Positions 17,698-27,016 of a stretch of 64,000 nucleotides of DNA are shown here, in pieces. The position numbers and the translations under genes were made by a program. Source of the DNA: Marilutibacter chinensis (GTDB taxonomy: Bacteria; Pseudomonadota; Gammaproteobacteria; Xanthomonadales; Xanthomonadaceae). The notes under the pieces are model-generated. The model was not told the origin of the DNA, searched no databases, and saw nothing but the letters and a program-made list of their open reading frames with translations. The stretch is taken from the NCBI RefSeq assembly GCF_021725675.1, contig NZ_JAKJPO010000007.1:1-64000 (forward strand), given 5' to 3'. Position 1 is the first letter of the stretch; each line of letters begins with the position of its first letter.

Positions 17698-19161
17698 ATG
17701 TCCGAACTCCATCCGCTGCCGACCGCCGGGTCGGCCCAGACCGCCCCTGCCCGCACTCGCGCGCCGGGGGAACCCGCTGCCCCGAAGCTGTTCATCCAGA
17801 CCCACGGCTGCCAGATGAACGAGTACGATTCGGCCAAGATGGCCGACGTACTGGCCGCCTCGGACGGCTTCGAACTGACCACGAACGCCGAAGAAGCCGA
17901 CGTGATCCTGGTCAATACCTGCTCGATCCGCGAAAAGGCGCAGGAGAAGGTGTTCAGCCAGCTCGGCCGCTGGAAGCCCCTCAAGAACGGCGACCGTCCG
18001 GTCCTGATCGGCGTCGGCGGCTGCGTCGCCAGCCAAGAGGGCGAGGCGATCATCAAGCGCGCCCCGTTCGTCGATCTGGTGTTCGGGCCGCAGACCCTGC
18101 ACCGGCTGCCGGAGCTGATCCGTGCCCGCCGCGAACAGGATCGCCCGCAGGTCGACATCAGCTTCCCCGAGATCGAGAAGTTCGACCGCCTGCCCGAACC
18201 GCGTGCCGAAGGGCCGACCGCGTTCGTCTCGATCATGGAAGGCTGCTCGAAGTACTGTTCGTTCTGCGTGGTGCCCTATACCCGCGGTACCGAGATCAGC
18301 CGCCCGTTCGAGGATGTGCTGGTCGAGGTCGCCGAGCTGGCCGCGCAGGGCGTGCGCGAGATCAACCTGCTCGGCCAGAACGTCAATGCCTACCGGGGCC
18401 CGATCGCCCTGCTCGAAGACGATGAAGGGGATGACACACAGCAGCATGCCGACCTCGGCCTGCTGATCCGTGCCATCGCCGAGATCGACGGCATCGACCG
18501 GATCCGCTTCACCACCTCGCATCCGCTGGAGTTCAGCGACTCGCTGGTCGAGGCCTACCGCGACGTGCCGCAACTGGCGAACTACCTGCACCTGCCGGTG
18601 CAGTCCGGATCCGACCGGATACTGGCGGCGATGAAGCGCGGCTACACCGCGCTGGAGTTCAAGCAGAAGATCCGCAAGCTGCGCGCGGTGCGGCCGGACA
18701 TCTCGATCAGCTCGGACTTCATCGTCGGCTTCCCGGGCGAGACCGATGCCGATTTCGAGAAGACGATGAAGCTGATCGAGGACGTCGGTTTCGACCAGTC
18801 GTTCTCCTTCATCTACTCGCGCCGCCCCGGCACTCCCGCCGCAGACCTGGAGGACAGCGTCTCCAGCGAAGAGAAGCACGCCCGGCTGTCGCGGCTGCAG
18901 GCGACGATCAACGCCAATGCGAAGCGCATCTCCGAAGCGATGGTCGGGAGCGTGCAGCGCGTGCTGGTCGAAGGCCCGTCGCGCAAGGATCCGAACGAAC
19001 TGACCGGCAAGACCGAGAACATGCGCTCGGTGAATTTCCCCGTCCCTCCGCGTCTGGGCGGGCCGGCCCTGATCGGGCAATTCGTCGACGTGGTGATCAC
19101 CGAGACGATGAGCAACTCGCTGCGCGGCCGCGTCCACAGCCGCGACGAAGCCGGCGCGTGA
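17698..19161 (+). CDS. miaB: tRNA-2-methylthio-N6-dimethylallyladenosine synthase MiaB
   Basis: The protein has 487 aa. This radical-SAM enzyme adds the methylthio group to i6A37 of tRNAs reading UNN codons. The auxiliary cluster cysteines are C38 (THGCQMN), C75 (NTCSIRE) and C109 (GGCVAS). The radical-SAM cluster is C183, C187 and C190 in [20 protein letters not shown] domain ends the protein. An acidic insert (LLEDDEGDD) sits after the core. In most gammaproteobacteria miaB is followed by phoH-ybeY-corC; here those genes are about 9 kb away. Confidence 0.97.
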   Translation: MSELHPLPTAGSAQTAPARTRAPGEPAAPKLFIQTHGCQMNEYDSAKMADVLAASDGFELTTNAEEADVILVNTCSIREKAQEKVFSQLGRWKPLKNGDRPVLIGVGGCVASQEGEAIIKRAPFVDLVFGPQTLHRLPELIRARREQDRPQVDISFPEIEKFDRLPEPRAEGPTAFVSIMEGCSKYCSFCVVPYTRGTEISRPFEDVLVEVAELAAQGVREINLLGQNVNAYRGPIALLEDDEGDDTQQHADLGLLIRAIAEIDGIDRIRFTTSHPLEFSDSLVEAYRDVPQLANYLHLPVQSGSDRILAAMKRGYTALEFKQKIRKLRAVRPDISISSDFIVGFPGETDADFEKTMKLIEDVGFDQSFSFIYSRRPGTPAADLEDSVSSEEKHARLSRLQATINANAKRISEAMVGSVQRVLVEGPSRKDPNELTGKTENMRSVNFPVPPRLGGPALIGQFVDVVITETMSNSLRGRVHSRDEAGA

Positions 19162-19180
19162 CCGCGGGACTCGGGGCCTG

Positions 19181-19843
19181 ATGGCCGTCGGGGCAACGGA
19201 CGCCCGCCCGGTCGCGTTCCGCATCCGCCTGCTCGCGGTGCTGGCGGTGGTCTCCGTCAACACCGCGCTCTACCTGTGGATCAACGCACAGCCGACCCGG
19301 CCGCCGGCGCTGCTGCCACTCACCACGCTGGACACCGCGATCGGCTGGCACGCGTGGACGATCTGGCCGTACTGGCTGCTGCTGTGCATCAACCCGTTCC
19401 TCGCGCTCGGCCTGCGCGACCGCGCGCTGCTGTGGGCGACCTTCAAGGCCTATGCGGTGGCGATGGGGCTGAACGTGGCGATCTGGCTGGCGTGGCCGAC
19501 CCGGATCGCCCGCGCCGCCCTGCCCGACGACCTGGATGGCGCGACCCGTGCTGCCTGGGACCTGTTGCATGCGCTGGACGAGCCCAACACCTGCTTCCCG
19601 TCCGGCCATATCACGATCCCGGTGGTGGTGATGGTCGCGTTCGCGCGCCAGTACCCGGCGTCGCGCCCGTGGGTCTGGCTACCGACGCTGCTGTTTCCGA
19701 CCATCGTCACGACCGGTCAGCACTACGCGATCGACCTGCTCGCCGGCGCCGCCACCGCGCTCGCCGGCCTCGCCTGGGCCGGGCTGCTCTGGCGACGCAC
19801 GGGATCGGCGCCGATGCGCACGGCGCTGGAACCCGTCGACTGA
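19181..19843 (+). CDS. PAP2 superfamily membrane phosphatase
   Basis: The protein has 220 aa with about five membrane segments. The PAP2 motifs are visible as CFPSGHITIP (C2) and TTGQHYAIDLLAG (C3), with the catalytic His in each; the C1 motif (KxxxxxxRP) is not obvious, so activity is uncertain. Family members dephosphorylate lipid phosphates such as undecaprenyl pyrophosphate or phosphatidate, and some transfer phosphate groups to lipid A. The gene starts 19 bases after miaB and could be cotranscribed with it. Confidence 0.85.
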   Translation: MAVGATDARPVAFRIRLLAVLAVVSVNTALYLWINAQPTRPPALLPLTTLDTAIGWHAWTIWPYWLLLCINPFLALGLRDRALLWATFKAYAVAMGLNVAIWLAWPTRIARAALPDDLDGATRAAWDLLHALDEPNTCFPSGHITIPVVVMVAFARQYPASRPWVWLPTLLFPTIVTTGQHYAIDLLAGAATALAGLAWAGLLWRRTGSAPMRTALEPVD

Positions 19844-19891
19844 AGCGGCCGCGGACGTGCCCGGCTCCGGCCCGGGAGAACGCCGCGCGAC

Positions 19892-21595
19892 TCAGTCGGC
19901 GTGTCCGGCGCGCGTGTAGACCGCCTCGCCGTCGACGTAGGTCGCCAGCACGACCAGTCCACGCAACCGTGCCGGCGGTACCGCCAACGGGTCTTCGGCC
20001 AGCACCACGAAATCGGCCCGCTTGCCGACCGCGAGACTGCCGACCGTGTCCTCGGCGAATCCGGCATACGCCGCGTCCAGCGTGAACCCCCGCAGGGCCT
20101 CGAACGCGGTCAGCTTCTCCTCCGGACGCCAGCCGCCCACTGGCTCGCCTTCGGCGTCGGCACGGGTGACCGCCGCGTGCAGGCCGAGCCGCGGATCGAC
20201 CGGCTCCACCGGAAAATCCGAGCCCAGCGCGAGCCGTGCGCCGCTGTCGCGCAACTGCCGCCAGGAATATGCGCCGACGATGCGTTCCGGCCCCAGGCGG
20301 TCCTCCGCCCATGGCATGTCGCTGGTCGCATGCGTGGGCTGCATCGACGCGATCACCCCGAGCCCCGCCAGCCGCGGCAGATCCCCGGGCGCGAGCACCT
20401 GCGCGTGTTCGATCCGCCAGCGATGATCGCCGGCCGCGCCATCGCCCAGCACGTCGGCGTAGGCCTGCAGCACCTCGCGGTTGCCGCGGTCGCCGATCGC
20501 ATGGGCGGCCACCTGCACGCCGCAGTCGCGCGCCTTGCGAACGACCGCGTGCAGGCCCTCCGGCGGCGTCAGCATCAACCCGCGGTTGCCCGGATCGTCG
20601 CTGTAGTCCGCCAGCAGGGCCGCGCCGCGGCTGCCCAGGGCCCCGTCGGCATAGACCTTGACCGTGCGCATCTGCAGGCGACCGGAAGGATGGGAGTAGA
20701 GCCCATCGCGGCACAGCGCATCGAGTGCGTCGCCGTCGCCGGCCGCCATCGCGGTGATCCGCAGCGGCAGCGCGCCACGATCGGCCAGGCGCTGGTAGCG
20801 CTTGAACTGGTCCAGACCGATGCCAGCATCGTGCACGCCGGTCAGGCCGTGCTCGACCGCCGCCTGCATGCCCAGCACCAGCGCGCGCTCGGCGGTGGCT
20901 TCGTCCAGCGGCGGCCGCGCATCCTCCACCAGCGCGGCAGCGGCGTCGATGAAGATGCCGGTGGGTCGCCCCGCGGCGTCGCGGAGGATCCGGCCGCCGT
21001 CGGGCTGCCAGTCGCCCGACAGGTCGCGCCCGACCGCCCGCATCGCGACGCTGTTGGCCCAGCTCGCGTGGCCGTCGATCCGCTCCAGCCAGACCGCCCG
21101 CTCGGGGAACGCCGCATCGAGGTCGGCCGCGGTCGGGTAGGTCTTCTCCGGCCAGTCGTTCTGGTCCCAGCCACGGCCGAGCAGCCATGCGCCGGGTGGC
21201 AGATCGCGTGCGAAGTCGCGCAGGCGCTGCAGCACCTCGGCCTTGTCGCGCGTGCCGACCAGGTCGGCGGTCAGCGTCGCCAAGCCGAGCCCGCCCACGT
21301 GCGCATGGGCGTCGATCAGGCCGGGTACGACCGTGGCATCGCCAAGGTCGAGGTCCCGCGCGCCTGGAAAGCGGCGCGCGAGCGCTTCCGCGTCGCCGAC
21401 CGCGAGGATGCGGCCACCGGCGTCGAAAGCCATTGCTCGGGCACGCGGGCGGGCGGCATCCAGGGTATGGATGGCGTGCGCGGTCAGCACGGTGACCTCA
21501 GGCGCGGCCTCCGCCGCGACAACCGGACCGGCAGCAGACAGGGCGAGCAGCAACGACGCGAGACGGGCGGGCATGGCACGGACGGACAGGCGCAC
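19892..21595 (-). CDS. secreted amidohydrolase, YtcJ/NfdA type
   Basis: The protein has 567 aa from a GTG at 21595 that has GGAGA six bases upstream; this start gives an N-region MRLSVRAMPAR before a signal peptide cut near VVAAEA. Starting at the ATG at 21574 is possible but leaves no ribosome site. The amidohydrolase-3 barrel has the metal motif DAHAHVGG, internal YADGALGSRGA, HAIGDRGNREVL, RIEHAQVL and LGSDFPVEPVDP. This fits the YtcJ-like group of metal-dependent hydrolases. The substrate is unknown; the secretion signal implies a periplasmic role. The gene is convergent with the PAP2 gene. Confidence 0.9.
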   Translation of the reverse strand: MRLSVRAMPARLASLLLALSAAGPVVAAEAAPEVTVLTAHAIHTLDAARPRARAMAFDAGGRILAVGDAEALARRFPGARDLDLGDATVVPGLIDAHAHVGGLGLATLTADLVGTRDKAEVLQRLRDFARDLPPGAWLLGRGWDQNDWPEKTYPTAADLDAAFPERAVWLERIDGHASWANSVAMRAVGRDLSGDWQPDGGRILRDAAGRPTGIFIDAAAALVEDARPPLDEATAERALVLGMQAAVEHGLTGVHDAGIGLDQFKRYQRLADRGALPLRITAMAAGDGDALDALCRDGLYSHPSGRLQMRTVKVYADGALGSRGAALLADYSDDPGNRGLMLTPPEGLHAVVRKARDCGVQVAAHAIGDRGNREVLQAYADVLGDGAAGDHRWRIEHAQVLAPGDLPRLAGLGVIASMQPTHATSDMPWAEDRLGPERIVGAYSWRQLRDSGARLALGSDFPVEPVDPRLGLHAAVTRADAEGEPVGGWRPEEKLTAFEALRGFTLDAAYAGFAEDTVGSLAVGKRADFVVLAEDPLAVPPARLRGLVVLATYVDGEAVYTRAGHAD

Positions 21596-21716
21596 GGGCG
21601 GTCTCCGGGGAATGTGATGTCCGAATGTGGCCACTGCCGCGCGGCGGATGCAAGTCGCCGCATCCGGGCGCGATCCCCGGGCCCTCCCGCTTGCAGGGAT
21701 GGGGAGACCGCGCGGC

Positions 21717-22970
21717 TCAGTCCACCTCGACCGTGGTGATCACCGGTCCGCTCTCCAGCGTCCGGTGCACCGGGCAGCGGTCGGCGACCCGCAGCAGGTC
21801 GGCGCGCTGGGCCGGATCGAGCGCACCCGACAGCTTCACCCGACGGACGATCCGCTCGATGTGTCCGTCCTTGCGGTCGCATTCGGCGCAGTCCTTCGCA
21901 TGGATGCGCTCGTGCCGCAGCCATACCTGGACGTCGTCGAGCGGATAGCCCTTGCGCCCGGCGTACAGCCGCAGGGTCATCGAAGTACAGGCGCCGAGCG
22001 CCATCAGCAGCAGATCGTACGGCGTCGGGCCCTGGTCGCCGCCGCCCTGGCCGACCGGCTCGTCGGCCATCTGCGCATGCGTGGAAGTGAACAACCCACG
22101 CAGGAAGCGGCGGTCCAGTTCGGTGACGAGCACCTCGCCTTCGGCGACCGCGGTCGGCGCCTGCAGCACCGGCACGGCATCGGCGGCGGCGAGACCGGCA
22201 TCCATCTCCAGATAACGGCTGGCCCAGCCCGCCAGCGCGGTGGCGACGTACTCGGCATCGGCTGCCCGGCTCAGCAGATGGTCGGCCTTGTCCAGCGAGA
22301 TGAAGCTCTTCGGATGCAGCGCGGCGTTGTAGATGCGCGCGGCCTCGGCGATCGGCACGACCTCGTCGACCGGCGAGTGGAACAGCAACAGCGCGCGGCG
22401 CAGCTTGCCGATGTGGTCGTCGGAGGCATTGGCGTCGAGGTCGTCGAGGAACTGGCGCCTGATCGTGAATTCGCGGGGGCCGATCCGGACGCGGGCCTCG
22501 CCGTCGTCGCGCAGGACCGCTTCGGCATCGGCGAGCAGATGCCGGACGTGGGCGGCGGTGGCCGGTGCGGCGATGGTCACCAGCGCCCTGACCTCCGGCA
22601 ACGCATGCGCGGCCGCCAGCACCGCGGCACCACCGAGGCTGTGGCCGATCAGCAGGCCGGGCGGACGGTACTCCCGACCCAGCGCCCCGGCCGCGGCGAG
22701 CAGGTCGGCGACGTTGGAGGAGAAGCTGGTGTTGGCGAACTCGCCATCGCTGCCGCCCAGCCCGGTGAAGTCGAAGCGCAGCACGGCGATGCCGCGTGCG
22801 GCCAGGGCGCGGCTGATCCGGCTGGCGGCGGCGATGTCCTTGCCGCAGGTGAAACAATGGGCGAACAGTGCGTACTGCCAGCGGTCAGGATCGCCACCCG
22901 CCGGCAACTCCAGCCGCCCGGCGAGGGCCTGGCCCTGTGCGTTCTCGAACTCGAACCTGCGGCTGCTCAC
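21717..22970 (-). CDS. alpha/beta-hydrolase-OsmC fusion protein
   Basis: The protein has 417 aa from the GTG at 22970, which has GGAGGT just upstream; an in-frame ATG at 22985 would add five residues. Residues about 1-255 are an alpha/beta hydrolase with nucleophile motif GHSLGG and FDFTGLGGSDG. Residues about 280-415 are an OsmC-like peroxiredoxin domain with the two reactive cysteines in LGACTSMTLRLYA and DRCPVHRTLE. OsmC domains reduce organic hydroperoxides with thiol help; the fused hydrolase may release or recruit a lipid substrate, which is inference. Its divergent neighbour is msrB, also an oxidative-damage gene. Confidence 0.92.
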   Translation of the reverse strand: MSSRRFEFENAQGQALAGRLELPAGGDPDRWQYALFAHCFTCGKDIAAASRISRALAARGIAVLRFDFTGLGGSDGEFANTSFSSNVADLLAAAGALGREYRPPGLLIGHSLGGAAVLAAAHALPEVRALVTIAAPATAAHVRHLLADAEAVLRDDGEARVRIGPREFTIRRQFLDDLDANASDDHIGKLRRALLLFHSPVDEVVPIAEAARIYNAALHPKSFISLDKADHLLSRAADAEYVATALAGWASRYLEMDAGLAAADAVPVLQAPTAVAEGEVLVTELDRRFLRGLFTSTHAQMADEPVGQGGGDQGPTPYDLLLMALGACTSMTLRLYAGRKGYPLDDVQVWLRHERIHAKDCAECDRKDGHIERIVRRVKLSGALDPAQRADLLRVADRCPVHRTLESGPVITTVEVD

Positions 22971-23091
22971 GGCACCTCCAATCATCGGACCGGATTTCCG
23001 GCAGGACGCCACCATAGCCCGACCGCTGTGTCAGAGTGGTGGAAGCGCGACCGGCGATCCGCCACGCGATCCGACGCCCTGGAGAACGACG

Positions 23092-23538
23092 ATGCTGAAG
23101 TGGCAGGACGTGCTCGCCTTCGCGGGCCACGGCAACCCCGAACCGGCCCGCCGGGTCGAGAAGAGCGATGCCGAGTGGCGGGCGCAGCTGACGCCCGAGC
23201 AGTATCGCGTCACCCGCCAGGCCGGCACCGAACGTGCGTTCAGCAGTCCGATGTGCGGCCTGCTCGAACCCGGCCGCTATCACTGCGTGTGCTGCGATAC
23301 GCTGCTGTTCGACGCCGACGAGAAATTCGACTCCGGCACCGGCTGGCCGTCGTTCACCCAGCCGGCACGGTCCAACGCGATCGCCTACCATCGCGACGAC
23401 AGCTATGGCATGCAGCGGATCGAGACCCGCTGCAATACATGCGATGCGCATCTGGGCCACGTGTTCCCCGACGGGCCGCCACCAAGCGGATTGCGCTACT
23501 GCATGAATGCGGTCGCATTGCGCAAGGCCGAGGGCTGA
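23092..23538 (+). CDS. msrB: peptide-methionine (R)-S-oxide reductase
   Basis: The protein has 148 aa. MsrB reduces methionine-R-sulfoxide in proteins. The structural zinc is held by C65/C68 (HCVCC) and C114/C117 (CNTC). The catalytic cysteine is C137 in RYCMNA, where most relatives have RYCINS. Other signatures are DSGTGWPSF and LGHVFPDGP. The start ATG has GGAG seven bases upstream. It is divergent from the OsmC fusion gene, and a cluster of palindromes follows it. Confidence 0.95.
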   Translation: MLKWQDVLAFAGHGNPEPARRVEKSDAEWRAQLTPEQYRVTRQAGTERAFSSPMCGLLEPGRYHCVCCDTLLFDADEKFDSGTGWPSFTQPARSNAIAYHRDDSYGMQRIETRCNTCDAHLGHVFPDGPPPSGLRYCMNAVALRKAEG

Positions 23539-23546
23539 GTCGCGAC

Positions 23547-23750
23547 TCCCGGGCCGTGCCCGGGAATCCCCAGAGTCTGCTGCGCAAACCTTGGGCCCCG
23601 CCGTTGCGCCTCCACACCCCCATTCGCGCTGCGCGCGAATCGCCCCCTGACTCAGGGGGCTGGAGCCATGCATGACCGTCTGATGTCGGAGCGGCGTGAG
23701 CCGCGATTCCGGCCGTCCCAGCAATGCCCATCGCGGCTCATGCCGCTCCT
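23547..23750. repeat. cluster of palindromes including REP-like element, copy 2
   Basis: Between the convergent msrB and ABC permease genes lie four palindromes in a row. First, TCCCGGGC and its complement (23547-23565) follow msrB and may end its transcript. Next are ATTCGCGC-TGC-GCGCGAAT (23622-23640) and GCCCCCTGA-C-TCAGGGGGC (23642-23660). Last, GAGCGGCGTGAGCCGCGAT faces ATCGCGGCTCATGCCGCTCC (23689-23749), the same arm pattern as the element at 12003-12080. No coding sequence is visible in the gap. Confidence 0.7.
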
Positions 23751-23770
23751 CCGGCCGGAAGCATCCGCGG

Positions 23771-24871
23771 TCAGTCCAGGCGCTTGCGGAAACGCAGGAT
23801 CGCCAGGGTCATCATCACCGTGGTGAACGCGACCAGCGCCAGCACGTCCGGCCACAGTTCCCACAGGCTGGCGCCGCGCAGCATGACGCCGCGGATCAGG
23901 CGCAGGAAATGGGTCAGCGGCAGCACCTCGGCGATCCACTGCACGACCTGCGGCATGCCGGCGAACGGGAACATGAAGCCCGACAGCAGGATCGACGGCA
24001 GGAATACGAAGAACGTCATCTGCATCGCCTGGAACTGCGAGCGCGCCTTGGTCGAGATCAGCAGGCCGAGGGTCAGGTTGGCGAGAATCAGCAGCACCGC
24101 CGCCAGATACACGTGCAGCACGCTGCCGAGCACCGGCACCTTGAACAGCCACAGCCCGAGCAGCAGCACGACCGTGGTCTGGACCAGACCGATGACCGCG
24201 TACGGCAGCACCTTGCCGACCATCAGCTCGGAGCGGCTGATCGGGGTCGCGATCAGCAGCTCCATGTTGCCGCGCTCGCGCTCGCGGACGATCGCCACAC
24301 CGGTGAAGAGCACCATCGTCATCGTCAGGATCACACCGATCAGGCCCGGCACGATGTTCACCGCCGAGCGCCGCTCCGGGTTGTAGAACGCGACCACGCC
24401 GATCGGATCGGCGGCATCCCCGCGCACGGTCGCGCCGTCGCCAGTGTCCACGATCGGCATCCGCGCCAGCTGGATCGCCGCGCTCTGGACCACCGTGTCG
24501 CTGCCGTCGACCATCACCTGCACCGCCTCCCGGCCGTCGATCCGCCGGCGCTCGAAATCGGGCGGAATCGCCACGCCGACGCTGATCTCGCCCCGTCGCA
24601 GCATCGCGACCAGCTCCTGTGGGCTGTCGGCCTCGGCGACCGGGCGGATCACGCCGGTCGCGAGCATGTCCATCACCACCGCCCGCGAGCCGCTGGTACC
24701 GGCCTGATCGGCGATCGCGGCGTCGAGGCCGCGCAGGTTGAGGTTGATCGCATAGCCGAACAGCACCAGCTGCATCACCGGAATGCCGACGATCATCGCC
24801 AGGGTGATCCGGTCGCGGCGCAGCTGGCGCATCTCCTTGACCACGATCGCGAGCAGGCGTCGCCAGTTCAT
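23771..24871 (-). CDS. ABC-2 type export permease
   Basis: The protein has 366 aa. One N-terminal membrane segment (about residues 22-42) is followed by a large non-membrane domain (about 45-165) and five or six C-terminal helices, the ABC2_membrane_3 pattern of YbhS/YbhR/YhhJ. Family stretches are VPGLIGVILTMTMVLFTGVAIVRERERG, with the ERGTMELL-like ERGNMELLIATP. It overlaps the ATPase gene by four bases (ATGA). Only one permease is present, so the transporter would be a homodimer or would need a second permease encoded elsewhere. Confidence 0.92.
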   Translation of the reverse strand: MNWRRLLAIVVKEMRQLRRDRITLAMIVGIPVMQLVLFGYAINLNLRGLDAAIADQAGTSGSRAVVMDMLATGVIRPVAEADSPQELVAMLRRGEISVGVAIPPDFERRRIDGREAVQVMVDGSDTVVQSAAIQLARMPIVDTGDGATVRGDAADPIGVVAFYNPERRSAVNIVPGLIGVILTMTMVLFTGVAIVRERERGNMELLIATPISRSELMVGKVLPYAVIGLVQTTVVLLLGLWLFKVPVLGSVLHVYLAAVLLILANLTLGLLISTKARSQFQAMQMTFFVFLPSILLSGFMFPFAGMPQVVQWIAEVLPLTHFLRLIRGVMLRGASLWELWPDVLALVAFTTVMMTLAILRFRKRLD

Positions 24872-25857
24872 GCCCGATCCTCCTTGCCGTCACGGTCCGC
24901 GGATGGCAGGCGTCCGCGGGTCGCGTCGACGAACACGTCCTCCAGATTCGCCGCCACCGCCTCGACCGAAGCATCCTGTCCGGCCTCGCGCAGGGCATCG
25001 CGAATGCGCGCTCCGGCGTCGCCGTCCTCGCGGGTCAGCACCCGCAGCGCATTGCCGATCTGCGCGACGCTGACCACGCCGGACACCTCCAGCAACGCCT
25101 TCTGCGCACGCCGCGGCTGCCCGGCGCGGACCTCGATGGCACGGCCGGCGAGCTTGCCGGTCAGTTCCGCCGGAGTGCCGTCGGCGACCAGCACCCCGCG
25201 GTCCAGGATCGCCAGCCGGTGACAGCGCTCGGCCTCGTCCATGTAGTGGGTCGACACCAGCAGGGTGGTCCCGGCGTCGGCCAGCTCGAACAGCTTCTCC
25301 CAGAAATCACGGCGCGACTCGGGGTCGACCGCGCTGGTGGGCTCATCGAGGAACAGCAGCTCGGGCTCGTGGATCGTGGCCGCGGCCAGCGCCAGCCGCT
25401 GCTTCTGGCCGCCGCTCATCGTCCCGGCCAGCTGATCGCGGCGGTCGCTGAAGTGGTACTGCTCGATCAGCGTCTCGATACGTGCCCGGGTCCGAGCCTT
25501 CGGTACGCCCTGCGCGGCGGCCATGAACTCGAGGTTCTCGCGCACCGACAGGTCCTCGAACAGCGAGAAGCGCTGGGTCATGTAACCGATCCGCTGGCGC
25601 AGCGTTTCCGCCTGCTCGGGCACCTTCAGGCCCAGCACCTCGACCGAACCCGCATCGTGGCCGAGCAGGCCACAGAGCATGCGGATCGTGGTGGTCTTGC
25701 CCGAGCCGTTCGGCCCGAGGAAGCCGTACACGTGCGCCTTCGGCACGGTCAGGTCGACCTTGTCGACCGCGACCAGGTCGCCGAAACGCTTGGTCAGCCC
25801 GCGCGCGCGTATCGCGACCCCGGGCGCCGCGGCCGCCTGTGCGTGCATGCCACTCAT
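24868..25857 (-). CDS. ABC transporter ATP-binding protein (YbhF/CcmA type)
   Basis: The protein has 329 aa with a single nucleotide-binding domain. Walker A is GPNGSGKTTT, the signature is MSGGQKQRLALAAA and Walker B is ELLFLDEPTSAVDP, followed by STHYMDEAERC as switch histidine. A C-terminal extension of about 85 residues is typical of drug- and lipid-exporting ABC-2 systems. The ATG at 25857 overlaps the adaptor gene's stop and the gene's own stop overlaps the permease start, so three genes are tightly coupled. Confidence 0.94.
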   Translation of the reverse strand: MSGMHAQAAAAPGVAIRARGLTKRFGDLVAVDKVDLTVPKAHVYGFLGPNGSGKTTTIRMLCGLLGHDAGSVEVLGLKVPEQAETLRQRIGYMTQRFSLFEDLSVRENLEFMAAAQGVPKARTRARIETLIEQYHFSDRRDQLAGTMSGGQKQRLALAAATIHEPELLFLDEPTSAVDPESRRDFWEKLFELADAGTTLLVSTHYMDEAERCHRLAILDRGVLVADGTPAELTGKLAGRAIEVRAGQPRRAQKALLEVSGVVSVAQIGNALRVLTREDGDAGARIRDALREAGQDASVEAVAANLEDVFVDATRGRLPSADRDGKEDRA

Positions 25858-26819
25858 GGTACGTCGCCGACGAATTCGACCTGGACCGGCAATCCGACCG
25901 GCAGCCCGCGCGCGGCGTCGCCTTCCAGCGCGATCTCGGCCAGATAGCTCAGCCGCGCCGCGTCTTCGCCGGTCAGCGCGTAGTACGGCGTGAAGCTGGG
26001 TTCGCTGCGGATCATCCGGACCCGACCTTCGAATGCGGCATCGACGCCTTCGACCCGGACCCGGGCGCGCTGCCCGACATGGACACCCGCACGCACCGGC
26101 TCGGGCACGTAGACCCGCGCATGCGGTGCGTCGCCGACCAGCAGCACCGCCAGCGGCGCTCCCGGGGGCGCCTGGTCGCCAAGCTTGTACGGCAGGCTCT
26201 CGACGATCGCATCGCGCGGCGCCACCAGCGAGAGCTTCTCCAGCGTGACCCGCTGGGCCGTGGCCTCGGCGCTGGCCGCGGCTTCGGCCGCCCGTCCCTG
26301 GGCGAGCCGCTCGGCGCGGGTGCCGTGCTCGAGTTCCAGCAGGGCCGCCTGCGCCGCGCGCACCTGCGCGCCGGCATTGCCGGCGGCGGCACGGGCGCGA
26401 TCGACCTCGGCAGCGGACACCAGCTGCCGCTGGCCCAGCGGCTCGACACGGGCGTAGTAGGCCTGGGCGTCGGCGGCCTGCGCACGCGCCGCCGCGAGCT
26501 GGGCGCGGGCCTGGTCGATCGCCTCGCTGCGCGGCCCGGCCTCGAGTTCGGCCAGCGCTTCGCCGGCCTGGCGCACCTGCGCCTGCAACGCGTCCAGTCG
26601 CGCCCCGGTCCGGTCCGGCTCCAGCTGCATCACCCGCTCGCCGGCCTTGACCGGCTGGCCTTCGCGCACGTCGATCGCGACGATGCGCTCGGCCGCCGGC
26701 GCAGGCAGCGTGATCCGGTCCCGCTCCAGCGTGCCCAGCGCATCGGGCGCGTCGCGTCCGCATGCGGACAACAGGATGAGCGCCATGCCGCAGGCCAGGC
26801 GCGTGATCGTTCGCTTCAT
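25854..26819 (-). CDS. HlyD-family periplasmic adaptor lipoprotein (YbhG-like)
   Basis: The protein has 321 aa. A lipoprotein signal with lipobox LLSAC gives lipidated C20. The mature protein has the split biotinyl-lipoyl fold (IVAIDVREGQPVKAGERV and LVAPRDAIVESLPYKLGD), a long alpha-helical hairpin rich in Ala, Gln and Arg (about residues 75-185) and a beta-barrel end. It should link the ABC permease to an outer-membrane channel. No TolC-like gene is nearby. The gene is the first of the export operon, after the TetR gene. Confidence 0.92.
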   Translation of the reverse strand: MKRTITRLACGMALILLSACGRDAPDALGTLERDRITLPAPAAERIVAIDVREGQPVKAGERVMQLEPDRTGARLDALQAQVRQAGEALAELEAGPRSEAIDQARAQLAAARAQAADAQAYYARVEPLGQRQLVSAAEVDRARAAAGNAGAQVRAAQAALLELEHGTRAERLAQGRAAEAAASAEATAQRVTLEKLSLVAPRDAIVESLPYKLGDQAPPGAPLAVLLVGDAPHARVYVPEPVRAGVHVGQRARVRVEGVDAAFEGRVRMIRSEPSFTPYYALTGEDAARLSYLAEIALEGDAARGLPVGLPVQVEFVGDVP

Positions 26820-27016
26820 GCGTTCTTCTCCGGTTCCGCCAGCGGCGGAGACAAAGGTCGGTGATGTGCGGCCCGGATGGACCGCATTGCTCTTGTGCAA
26901 CTGCCGGGCAGAAGGGACGACACCACGGCGCAGCCGCATGGACGTGCCCTGGAGGACAGGTTCCGCTGGCCTGCACCCCGGCGGCGGCGTTCGGTCGTGC
27001 GTCGCCATGCGCTTTC

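Noticed and set aside
25858..26976. Upstream extension of the ABC ATPase frame to about 700 aa
   Set aside because: That part is the adaptor gene in a wrong frame; the ATPase starts at an ATGA overlap.
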